A DNA stretch of 5,038 bases from the NCBI GenBank assembly GCA_964244115.1, contig CAXTHM010000119.1:1-5038 (forward strand), written 5' to 3'. Positions 1 through 4,867 of this stretch are shown in pieces (the first letter of the stretch is position 1; each line of letters opens with the position of its first letter). The notes under the pieces are model-generated. The model saw only the letters and a program-made list of their open reading frames with translations. It ran no database searches and was not told the DNA's origin. Made by a program: the position numbers and the translations under genes. The DNA is from CADCWK01 sp964244115. GTDB lineage: Bacteria; Chloroflexota; Chloroflexia; Thermomicrobiales; UBA6265.

Positions 1-55
1 CTCGGTTCGGGTTACGGGGTAGGGGCGTCCGGCCTCCGCAGCGGCCACGTCGTAG

Positions 56-135
56 GGTCACGGGCTCTCGCTTCGCTGGCCCTGACCGGCGCCCGCAGGT
101 GCCTTCGCCGCAAGGCGAGACCGTGCTCCGGGTCT
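56..135. repeat. Chain of four consecutive hairpins
   Basis: Four inverted repeats follow each other almost without spacers. The first has arms 56-60 plus 62-65 against 79-87 (GGTCA-c-GGGC with GCCCTGACC, one bulged base). The second is 88-93 with 98-103 (GGCGCC with GGTGCC, one G-U pair, loop CGCA). The third is 104-109 with 114-119 (TTCGCC with GGCGAG, loop GCAA, a GNRA tetraloop when read as plus-strand RNA). The fourth, 118-122 with 131-135 (AGACC with GGTCT), shares two bases with the third. The GNRA loop favours a plus-strand RNA, but no promoter is visible and the family is not recognised. Confidence 0.4.
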
Positions 136-243
136 AACCGTCTCGGCCTGATCCTATTCGTTCAACGACCGTGTGGGCCGCGCGATGACGTGATTCGCAT
201 CGTCATAACCGCGCTCCCATGAACAGGATTGCACCCGGAAGAC

Positions 244-271
244 CGGTTATCGCCCGGCGGGGCGATGACCG
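244..271. repeat. 12-bp hairpin 3' of the S9 peptidase
   Basis: Bases 244-255 (CGGTTATCGCCC) pair with 260-271 (GGGCGATGACCG) through 12 pairs, one of them G-U, around the loop GGCG. It lies about 97 bases beyond the peptidase stop on the peptidase's transcript. No run of U follows on either strand, so an intrinsic terminator is not clearly supported; an mRNA 3' stabilising stem or a terminator of non-canonical type is possible. Confidence 0.45.
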
Positions 272-367
272 CTGCGGCGGCCGGACTTGCACGCTTCGCC
301 CCTACGAGAACGACGACGCCAAAGCCCGTCGCGCCGTTGCGAACACCGCGATCGTCACAACGAATCG

Positions 368-2446
368 CTACAGGTGGCGGTCGAACCAGCCGACCAGGTG
401 ATGGAGACGGGCCAGGCGGCGGCTGGGAGTGCCGGTCCGGCTGAGGTCATGGCTCTCACCGGGGATCCGGACCAGCTCCGTCTCCCGACCGAGCTTCTTC
501 AGGAACGTGAACATCTGCTCGGCCTGCTCGATCGGGCAGCGCAGGTCCTGCTCGTTGTGGATGATCAGCAGCGGCGTGTGGATGCTGTCGACATAACTGA
601 TCGGGGAATACGTCAGCAGCTTCTCGGCGTCGGCCCAGGGCGTGCCGCCGAACTCGTGGTCGCCGAACGTCCAGCCGATGTCGCTGGTGCCGTAGAACGA
701 GTAGAAGTTGCTCACGCAGCGCTGGGTGACGGCGGCCTTGAACCGGTCGGTGTGGCCGACCAGCCAGTTGGTCAGGTAGCCGCCGTATGAGCCGCCGGTG
801 ACCCCGACGCGGGCCGGATCGACATCGCCCCGGGCGAGCAGGGCGTCGAGTCCGCCGATGATGTCCGGCATGTCGCTCTCGCCCCAGCGGCCCCGGGTGG
901 TGACCGTGAAGTCCTCGCCGTAGCCGGCCGAGCCGCGCGGGTTGGTGTAGAGGACGACGTAGCCCCGGGCGGCCATCAACTGCATCTCGTGGAACATCCC
1001 GAGACCGTACATGGCGTGCGGCCCGCCGTGGATCTGGATGATCGCCGGGTGCTTCACCCCGCTGCCGGCCCGGAAGCCGGCCGGCGTCAGGATCCAGCCC
1101 TGGATCTCGCGGTCGCCGGCGGCGCTCTGGAAGCGGATCTCCTCGGCCGGGCTGAGGGAGACCTCGTCGATGAACGCTTGGTTGTGCCTGGTCAGCTCGA
1201 CGTCCGTCCCGACGCCGACGACGCGCAGCTCGAACGGCCGGTGCGGCTCGCCGGACATCAGCACCATCCGGGACGGGTCGTCGCCCAGCACGCCGAAGGC
1301 GGGGATGCGGCGATCCCCGTGGGTGATCTGGCTGACCGTCGCCTCGCCGCCGTCGCCGAGGTCGGCCCGGTAGACGTGGGTGGCGCCGGAGTCCGAGGCC
1401 AGCATCAGGACCGCCTGGCCGTCCGGCGTCCAGACCGGCCGGACGTCGCTGCCGACGTAGACGTCGCTCATGCCGGCGTCGCCGAACGAGCGGTCCCAAG
1501 CGCGAGTGTGGTTGGTCGGGGTGCCACCGCCGGCCGGGATCGTCCAGATCCGGTCGTTGACCGCCGTGCCGGGCTGGTCGCTGCCGATGACCGCGATCCG
1601 GCTGCCGTCCGGGGAGAACGCCGGCGAGCCGAAGGCGTAGTCGATCCCGTCGCCGGTCAGCGAGCGGACGTCGCCGCCGCCGACCGGGACGCTGTAGACG
1701 AGCGAGCGCCGGACGAGGGAGCGGTCCGGCTGGCGGTTGCCGGTGAAGACGATCCGGGTGCCGTCGGGCGACCAGGTCGGCTCGCCGAACTGGTACAGCC
1801 CGTGGGTGAGCTGCTTCGCGGTCCCGCCGCTGGCCGGGATGGTCCAGATGTGGGAGTAGGTCTCGATGAAGCCGCGGCCGTCGAACCGGTAGGCGATGTC
1901 GCTGATCACGCGCTCGTCGGCGACGGCGGGGGAGCGGTACTCGCCGCCCTGGGCGGTGACGTCCTCCTCCTCACTGGTCGCGGCGGTGAAAGCGACCGTC
2001 CGGCCGTCCGGCGACCAGACGGGTCCGGACGCGCCGCGGGCGAGTTCGGTCAACTGCGTGGCCTCGCCGCCAGATGGTTGAATGGTCCAGATCTGGTTGA
2101 CGGGTTTGGCGTCCTTGCCGGACCCCTTCCCGGCCGCACCACCCTTCGCCCCTCCGGCGACGGTCCCCGGCCGGTTGGAGACGAACGCCAGCGCCGTGCC
2201 GTCCGGCGACCAGCGCGGGTTGGTGTCGCGTGCGGAGCCGGAGGTGAGTTGACGCGGTGCCCCGTCGGCCGGGTCGGTCGGAGCCAGCCAGATCGCGGCA
2301 TGGTAGGCGTCGGCGTCCCTGTCCAGCCGCGTCACGACGTAGGCGACCTGGCGCCCGTCCGGCGACGGCCGGGGGTCGCTGACGAGGGCGATCCGGAACA
2401 GGTCGTCCGGAGTCAGGGGGCGACCGTCGGTCGGGGAGGCGGACAT
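368..2446 (-). CDS. S9 family peptidase (prolyl oligopeptidase / acylaminoacyl-peptidase-like)
   Basis: This is a cytoplasmic serine peptidase of 692 residues, expected to cleave short peptides or release N-acylated amino acids. The N-terminal part (about 1-420) is a TolB/WD40-like beta-propeller with six PDG repeats ending near residues 31, 83, 148, 229, 281 and 343. The C-terminal part (about 430-692) is the alpha/beta hydrolase domain. It carries HGGPH at 473-477, NPRGSAGYG at 502-510 and the nucleophile motif GGSYGG with Ser553; Asp634 (EQDLRCP) and His666 (GESHD) complete the triad. Length and motif order fit the bacterial YuxL/S9C type. There is no signal peptide. An in-frame ATG lies upstream at 2572, but I chose 2446 because AGGAG at 2455-2459 sits 8 bases before it and the extra 42 residues look non-coding. 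A Gly/Lys-rich insert (94-115) interrupts the propeller. Codons are strongly GC-ended (4 of the first 55 end in A or T). Exact substrate is not predictable. Confidence 0.95.
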   Translation of the reverse strand: MSASPTDGRPLTPDDLFRIALVSDPRPSPDGRQVAYVVTRLDRDADAYHAAIWLAPTDPADGAPRQLTSGSARDTNPRWSPDGTALAFVSNRPGTVAGGAKGGAAGKGSGKDAKPVNQIWTIQPSGGEATQLTELARGASGPVWSPDGRTVAFTAATSEEEDVTAQGGEYRSPAVADERVISDIAYRFDGRGFIETYSHIWTIPASGGTAKQLTHGLYQFGEPTWSPDGTRIVFTGNRQPDRSLVRRSLVYSVPVGGGDVRSLTGDGIDYAFGSPAFSPDGSRIAVIGSDQPGTAVNDRIWTIPAGGGTPTNHTRAWDRSFGDAGMSDVYVGSDVRPVWTPDGQAVLMLASDSGATHVYRADLGDGGEATVSQITHGDRRIPAFGVLGDDPSRMVLMSGEPHRPFELRVVGVGTDVELTRHNQAFIDEVSLSPAEEIRFQSAAGDREIQGWILTPAGFRAGSGVKHPAIIQIHGGPHAMYGLGMFHEMQLMAARGYVVLYTNPRGSAGYGEDFTVTTRGRWGESDMPDIIGGLDALLARGDVDPARVGVTGGSYGGYLTNWLVGHTDRFKAAVTQRCVSNFYSFYGTSDIGWTFGDHEFGGTPWADAEKLLTYSPISYVDSIHTPLLIIHNEQDLRCPIEQAEQMFTFLKKLGRETELVRIPGESHDLSRTGTPSRRLARLHHLVGWFDRHL

Positions 2447-2454
2447 GGGCTGGG

Positions 2455-2459
2455 CTCCT
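2455..2459 (-). promoter_or_regulatory. Ribosome binding site setting the peptidase start
   Basis: On the minus strand this reads AGGAG, separated by 8 bases from the ATG at 2446-2444. It decides the start in favour of the protein beginning MSASPTDGRP rather than the longer frame from 2572. Confidence 0.7.
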
Positions 2460-2648
2460 GCGGTTTGCGGCACCGATGACGGGCGCCTGACGGGTAAGCT
2501 GCCCCGCAGGATACCCAACCACCGCCGACCATCGCTACCGACCCTCGCGGCGAACGTCGCGGAGCCGCCCAAATCAGGTTCTCCCGCGACGGATCGGGGC
2601 AGCGAACCGTTATCGTGCCTGGGGGCGGGGCGAGACCGATACTATGGA

Positions 2649-2758
2649 GGGGGCCTGGAGATCGACCCCCGTCGACCGGGCGCTGAAGCCGCCCGGCAAC
2701 GCGAAAACCGGGCAGACGCCAGTGTTCCCGGTCCGGGTTCTTCCCCGGTAACGCACGA
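2649..2758 (+). promoter_or_regulatory. Possible structured leader with alternative pairings
   Basis: Six half-sites alternate between CCGGG and its reverse complement CCCGG, beginning at 2676, 2692, 2708, 2727, 2733 and 2744. The strongest stem is 2676-2682 with 2690-2696 (CCGGGCG and CGCCCGG, loop CTGAAGC). The 3' arm of that stem can instead pair with 2708-2713 (GCCCGG with CCGGGC), so the two structures exclude each other. A further stem is GGGGG at 2649-2653 with CCCCC at 2666-2670. TCGTGC at 2613-2618 could pair with GCACGA at 2753-2758 to close the domain. It ends about 45 bases before the secreted-protein ATG. I could not match it to a known riboswitch class. High GC makes some of this expected by chance. 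Confidence 0.3.
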
Positions 2759-2802
2759 ATCGTGATCGAGCCTTCAGGATCAGCGACCACAGGAGGACGA
2801 CC

Positions 2803-3477
2803 ATGCGACCGCTGAACCCGAACGCTATCGTTACGCGATCGCTGCTCAGCCTGGCCCTGCTGGTCAGTGTGTTGATGATTGCCGGCACCGATCCCGGCCA
2901 GGCGACCGCCCGCCAGGAATCGGCGACGCCGACGACCGGGACGCCGGTCGCGTCCGGGCTGCCCTTGACGCCATCCGCCGCCGACTGCACCGTCGCGCCG
3001 GTGGTGTTCCCGGAGTTGCCCGTGATCGGCATCCCGGAGATCGCGATGACCCCGCCACCCTCGCAGGCGACGGGCGGCACGCCGGCCGACGACACCCTCA
3101 TGCGGGCGGTCGTCGAGACGCTCCGCATCCAGATCGGCTGCGTCAACGCCGGCGACATCCCGCGAGCCCTGGCGCTGGCCGGCGGCGACTATTACACCGG
3201 CCTGTTCGCCGGTCTGCCGTCCCTGGCCGAGGGCCAGTACGAGACCCTCGCGACACCGCTCCCCCGCACAGTCGATAGCCTGATCACCATCCTCGCCGTC
3301 AACCAGGTCATGAGCTACCCGGACAACACGCTGACCGCCCAGGTCACGACGGAGGCCGGCCCGACGACCGTCAATGCGCTGCGGCTGGAGCCGAACCCGA
3401 ACACGCCGACCGGCTACATGATTGTCCAGCAGGAGCAGCTCTCCCGCTCCGAGCCATCGGCCGATCCCAGCGCCTGA
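2803..3477 (+). CDS. Secreted protein of unknown function, probable NTF2/SnoaL-like domain
   Basis: This 224-residue protein has a classic Sec signal peptide: Arg and Asn near the N-terminus, a hydrophobic core at about 13-28, and a likely cleavage after ATA at residue 36. No lipobox cysteine is present. The mature protein starts with a Thr/Pro/Ala/Gly-rich linker (about 40-60), a low-complexity Pro-rich stretch to about 95, then a compact domain (about 97-213). The passage IGCVNAGDIPRALALAGGDYY resembles the first helices of NTF2/SnoaL-like proteins (typically CLNAGD..R..AL..DDY), and the following strands ending GYMIVQQEQL fit that fold; this is inference from pattern. Two cysteines (62 and 113) could form a disulphide outside the cell. 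The start is well supported by AGGAGG at 2791-2796, 6 bases before the ATG. No enzymatic residues are recognised. It might be an extracytoplasmic binding or scaffold protein. Confidence 0.85.
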   Translation: MRPLNPNAIVTRSLLSLALLVSVLMIAGTDPGQATARQESATPTTGTPVASGLPLTPSAADCTVAPVVFPELPVIGIPEIAMTPPPSQATGGTPADDTLMRAVVETLRIQIGCVNAGDIPRALALAGGDYYTGLFAGLPSLAEGQYETLATPLPRTVDSLITILAVNQVMSYPDNTLTAQVTTEAGPTTVNALRLEPNPNTPTGYMIVQQEQLSRSEPSADPSA

Positions 3478-3492
3478 TCCTGGTGGCTGGCG

Positions 3493-3518
3493 AGGCGTCC
3501 GGTCGCTCGGAGCGCCTT
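3493..3518 (+). terminator. Weak candidate terminator after the secreted-protein gene
   Basis: AGGCGTCC (3493-3500) pairs with GGA and CGCCT (3509-3511 and 3513-3517), with one bulged G. It starts 16 bases past the stop at 3475-3477. Only two T residues follow, and the 3' arm overlaps the first T of the TTGACA box of the tRNA promoter, so this is a weak call. Confidence 0.3.
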
Positions 3519-3545
3519 GACACCGGGTCGCCGGCTCGGTACTAT
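3517..3545 (+). promoter_or_regulatory. Sigma-70-type promoter of tRNA-Gly
   Basis: A perfect -35 box TTGACA (3517-3522) is followed after exactly 17 bases by the -10 box TACTAT (3540-3545, 4 of 6 consensus positions). Transcription should begin around 3551-3553, just before the leader hairpin at 3552-3565. This is the best promoter in the window. Confidence 0.85.
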
Positions 3546-3551
3546 CCTTTG

Positions 3552-3565
3552 CACGCGAGAGCGTG
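3552..3565 (+). other. Short hairpin in the 5' leader of pre-tRNA-Gly
   Basis: CACGC and GCGTG form a 5-bp stem closed by the GNRA-type loop GAGA. It lies at the predicted transcript start and ends three bases before the mature tRNA 5' end at 3569. It would be removed by RNase P. It may cap the precursor or assist processing, but its role is not known. Confidence 0.5.
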
Positions 3566-3568
3566 TCT

Positions 3569-3640
3569 GCGGAAGTGGCTCAGTGGTAGAGCATCTCCTT
3601 GCCAAGGAGAAGGTCGCGGGTTCGAATCCCGTCTTCCGCT
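3569..3640 (+). tRNA. tRNA-Gly (anticodon GCC)
   Basis: A full cloverleaf can be drawn. The acceptor stem is GCGGAAG (3569-3575) with CTTCCGC (3633-3639) and discriminator T3640. The D arm is GCTC with GAGC around AGTGGTA. The anticodon stem is TCTCC with GGGA-type partner GGAGA (3594-3598 and 3606-3610) around the loop TTGCCAA, giving anticodon GCC at 3601-3603. The variable loop is AGGTC. The T arm is GCGGG with CCCGT (one G-U pair) around TTCGAAT. CCA is not encoded exactly, since CCC follows the discriminator, so CCA addition by the nucleotidyltransferase is expected. It reads GGC and GGT glycine codons. It has its own promoter and terminator and is therefore a single-gene unit. A broken copy of its 3' half lies 961 bases downstream. 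Confidence 0.97.
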
Positions 3641-3667
3641 CCCAGAAATCCCCATCGGACCGGCAAG

Positions 3668-3698
3668 AACGGCTACCCATAGCGGGTAGCCGTTTCGT
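3668..3698 (+). terminator. Intrinsic terminator of tRNA-Gly
   Basis: AACGGCTACCC (3668-3678) and GGGTAGCCGTT (3684-3694) form an 11-bp perfect stem with loop ATAGC. It starts 27 bases after the tRNA 3' end and is followed by a short T-rich tail (TTTCGTGTT). It should end the tRNA transcript and insulate what follows. Confidence 0.85.
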
Positions 3699-3715
3699 GT
3701 TAAGGTGCCGCTATT

Positions 3716-3822
3716 CCCTGGCTCGAAGTTGGTGCGATCCGGGGCTACGACCAGGGCGAAGGACCGTCAGGAACGGTCGTGCCGAGAGATGAGCGGCACT
3801 GGTACGTCCTTCCGGACGTGCC
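3716..3822. repeat. Four nearly abutting hairpins between tRNA terminator and DinB-like gene
   Basis: Hairpin 1 spans 3716-3756: CCCTGG with CCAGGG, extended by TCG with CGA past one bulged C. Hairpin 2 spans 3762-3778: GACCGT with ACGGTC, loop CAGGA. Hairpin 3 spans 3779-3799: GTGCCG with CGGCAC, loop AGAGATGAG. Hairpin 4 spans 3801-3822: GGTACGTCC with GGACGTGCC, one G-U pair, loop TTCC. Hairpins 2, 3 and 4 are separated by zero and one base. No frame here looks coding. This may be a small structured RNA or the operator and leader region of the DinB-like gene. No T-run follows hairpin 4, so it is not a standard terminator. Confidence 0.45.
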
Positions 3823-3861
3823 TATCAAAGGGCTTCATTCGGGCGCTATGGGGACTGATTG

Positions 3862-3867
3862 TAGAAT
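3862..3867 (+). promoter_or_regulatory. Possible -10 box for the DinB-like gene
   Basis: TAGAAT matches TATAAT at five of six positions and lies 36 bases before the ATG at 3904, giving a plausible short leader. No good -35 box is present 16-18 bases upstream, so the promoter would be weak or activator-dependent. Confidence 0.35.
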
Positions 3868-3903
3868 CGGATTGGGTCGGGATCCGTATGAGAGGGAGCC
3901 ATC

Positions 3904-4443
3904 ATGGAACTGATCGAACGATTGCTGGGACACGGACGGTGGTTCACGACCTATTTTCTCGAAGCTGCGCTTCCGCTGTCGGACGAGCAACTGGACCGCG
4001 AGTTCGACATCGGGCACCGGACCTACCGCAAAACGGCGGTGCACCTGGTCAATGTGATCGAGGGCGAGACAGCCCGGCTTCGCGGAGTGCCGCCGGCGGA
4101 GCGTCTGCCCGAGAATGCCTCGATTCCCGACACGATCGAGGCGCACAGGATCGCCTGCGACACGTTCGAGGAAGCCGTTCGGGCATTCGTTGCCGCCGGG
4201 AACGAGACGGAGAACGCCACCTACATCGACAACTATGGCATCCCACAGTCCTACGGCGGGACGGTGCTGTTCGTCATCACGCAGAACGTGCTGCGCCTGT
4301 CCGAACTCCGGCATTTCCTCGTGCGTCTCGGCGTGGAGAACCTGTTGGAGGGTGATGTGCAGGAGTGGGAGCACTTTGCCGGTCTGATCGATCGGTGGGG
4401 TGGGCAGTACCCGGAAGGGTTCGTCCGGCCCTGGGCGAACTAG
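3904..4443 (+). CDS. DinB-like four-helix-bundle protein, metal ligands mostly lost
   Basis: This 179-residue protein fits the DinB/YfiT-like putative metalloenzyme superfamily, which includes damage-inducible proteins and thiol-dependent S-transferases and is unrelated to DNA polymerase IV. The opening helix (LLGHGRWFTTYFLEAALPLSDEQLDREF), the second helix with His47 (YRKTAVHLVNVIEGE), the YGGTVLFVITQNV segment and the closing LVRLGVENLLEGDVQEWE follow the family order. Most members coordinate a metal through one His in helix 2 and two in the helix that usually reads HVxxHxxHHR. Here that helix reads FVITQNVLRL (123-132), so only His47 remains and metal-dependent chemistry is unlikely; His137 lies one turn further on. 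The start is supported by AGGGAG at 3893-3898, 5 bases before the ATG. Of its first 62 codons, 16 end in A or T, against 4 of the first 55 in the peptidase, so codon bias is weaker. It is flanked by an intact and a decayed tRNA-Gly. Substrate is unknown. Confidence 0.8.
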   Translation: MELIERLLGHGRWFTTYFLEAALPLSDEQLDREFDIGHRTYRKTAVHLVNVIEGETARLRGVPPAERLPENASIPDTIEAHRIACDTFEEAVRAFVAAGNETENATYIDNYGIPQSYGGTVLFVITQNVLRLSELRHFLVRLGVENLLEGDVQEWEHFAGLIDRWGGQYPEGFVRPWAN

Positions 4444-4497
4444 CTCCCGGGTCTGACCGGCGGAAGGTAACGAGAGTGCCTGGCGACGCATCTCCGC

Positions 4498-4512
4498 CAT
4501 CGTGATCCTCCT
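4498..4512 (-). promoter_or_regulatory. Orphan ribosome binding site with ATG on the minus strand
   Basis: On the minus strand a perfect AGGAGG (4512-4507) is followed after 6 bases by ATG (4500-4498). The frame begins MAEMRRQALSLPSAGQTREL and then runs antisense through the DinB-like gene to about 3835. The antisense part shares codon register with that gene and is best explained as a shadow. The first 19 or so codons lie outside it and could be the stub of a truncated gene. Chance occurrence is also possible. Confidence 0.25.
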
Positions 4513-4558
4513 GCCCACCATGCCATCACCGTGCTCGGTGCTCTCGTCCGGATCGGCA

Positions 4559-4604
4559 CCATGCGATGAGAAGGTCGCCGGTTCGCATCCCGTCTGCCGC
4601 TCCC
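4559..4604 (+). pseudogene. Degenerate 3' half of a tRNA-Gly(GCC) gene
   Basis: Bases 4568-4604 match 3607-3643 of the intact tRNA-Gly at 34 of 37 positions, covering the 3' anticodon stem, variable loop, T arm, acceptor 3' strand and three bases beyond the gene. A weaker match with one deleted base extends back to 4559. It cannot be functional. G-to-C at 4579 breaks a T-stem pair, A-to-C at 4586 changes the invariant A58 of the T loop, and no complete acceptor, D or anticodon arm lies directly upstream. It could be a duplicated attachment site left by an integrated element, or a decayed tandem tRNA copy. Confidence 0.8.
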
Positions 4605-4626
4605 GACGATAACCCGTCGAACGCGA

Positions 4627-4664
4627 AACCGCCTGGGCAATCCGCACCGGCGGTTCGTCATTTT
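4627..4664 (+). terminator. Hairpin after the tRNA relic, possible old terminator
   Basis: AACCGCC (4627-4633) pairs with GGCGGTT (4649-4655) around a 15-base loop, followed by CGTCATTTT. It lies 22 bases beyond the end of the relic, a position like that of the terminator of the intact tRNA, although the stem sequence differs. Confidence 0.45.
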
Positions 4665-4735
4665 CCCCTGACCGATTGCAGAGGCGCTCCGAAATCCACG
4701 CTGACCTGGCCGGCCCCTCACCTTGTGATGATCGC

Positions 4736-4778
4736 GACGCCCCGCCGCCGACACACGTGGTGTCAGCCGCGGGGCGTC
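4736..4778. terminator. Long hairpin between convergent genes
   Basis: GACGCCCCGC (4736-4745) and GCGGGGCGTC (4769-4778) form a perfect 10-bp stem. After a mismatch come two pairs, another mismatch and a 5-bp stem GACAC/GTGTC closed by ACGTG. It lies about 90 bases past the stop of the ferritin-like gene on that gene's strand. No U-run follows on either side, so termination is inferred from position and strength only. Confidence 0.4.
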
Positions 4779-4793
4779 ACATGGAAGACGGGG

Positions 4794-4821
4794 CGGTGGC
4801 TGACTCCGGCGCCAGCCACCG
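4794..4821 (-). terminator. 9-bp hairpin just after the ferritin-like gene
   Basis: CGGTGGCTG (4794-4802) and CAGCCACCG (4813-4821) pair perfectly around a 10-base loop. It begins 47 bases after the ferritin-like stop codon in that gene's direction and is the nearest strong hairpin to it. The following minus-strand bases (CCCCGTCTTCC) are only mildly T-containing. Confidence 0.45.
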
Positions 4822-4867
4822 TCGGTGACAGGGAGTGCGCGAGACGGGACAGGATGACGGACGGGAT

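Larger units (their letters stand above)
1..367. other. Non-coding stretch downstream of the S9 peptidase
   Basis: I see no convincing gene here. Frame +1 is open from the left edge to a stop near 221, but its translation is Arg/Gly/Leu-rich with no recognisable motif, and the other frames are interrupted or equally featureless. The stretch contains a chain of hairpins at 56-135, a loose inverted repeat around 183-207 (ATGACG and CGTCAT arms) and a 12-bp hairpin at 244-271. It lies 3' of the peptidase and may hold its terminator or a structured RNA. The left edge is cut, so part of a larger element could continue outside the window. Confidence 0.6.
2447..2802. other. Divergent intergenic region between peptidase and secreted-protein genes
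   Basis: This 356-base region must carry the start signals of two genes transcribed away from each other. Ribosome binding sites are clear at both ends (2455-2459 minus, 2791-2796 plus). Short frames across it on both strands look like shadows. The notable content is the GC-rich, multiply self-complementary stretch 2649-2748. A weak -10-like TACTAT lies at 2640-2645, without a recognisable -35 box at the right distance. I found no convincing sigma-70 promoter for the peptidase. Confidence 0.6.
4444..4867. other. Intergenic region with tRNA relic and hairpins
   Basis: This region between two convergent genes has no convincing protein gene. It contains the degenerate tRNA-Gly 3' half (4559-4604), a hairpin after it (4627-4655), two strong hairpins (4736-4778 and 4794-4821) and an orphan ribosome binding site with ATG on the minus strand (4498-4512). 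The open frames on both strands are Pro/Arg-rich and show no family signature. Confidence 0.6.

Noticed and set aside
1..221. Open frame +1 from the left edge, possibly the end of a gene.
   Set aside because: Its translation shows no motif and unusual residue use for this genome, and the same bases form successive hairpins.
989..2479. Long open frame on the plus strand opposite the peptidase (496 codons).
   Set aside because: It is antisense to a gene with an intact catalytic triad, and its Asp/Arg/Val/Ala-rich translation has no domain signature. Long antisense frames are common in GC-rich genes.
2640..2760. Resemblance of TGAAGCCGCCCGGCAAC and CGCCAGTGTTCC to SAM-I riboswitch core segments.
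   Set aside because: The kink-turn partner strand and a proper P3 stem cannot be drawn, and the downstream gene is not a methionine or SAM gene. The likeness is probably due to GC-rich composition.
3904..4443. Reading DinB as DNA polymerase IV.
   Set aside because: The protein is a 179-residue helical-bundle protein; polymerase IV is about twice as long and has different motifs.
3835..4647. 270-codon minus-strand frame covering the DinB-like gene.
   Set aside because: It shares codon register with the DinB-like gene, where stops in the antisense frame need rare codons. Only the small stub near 4500 is kept as a low-interest finding.
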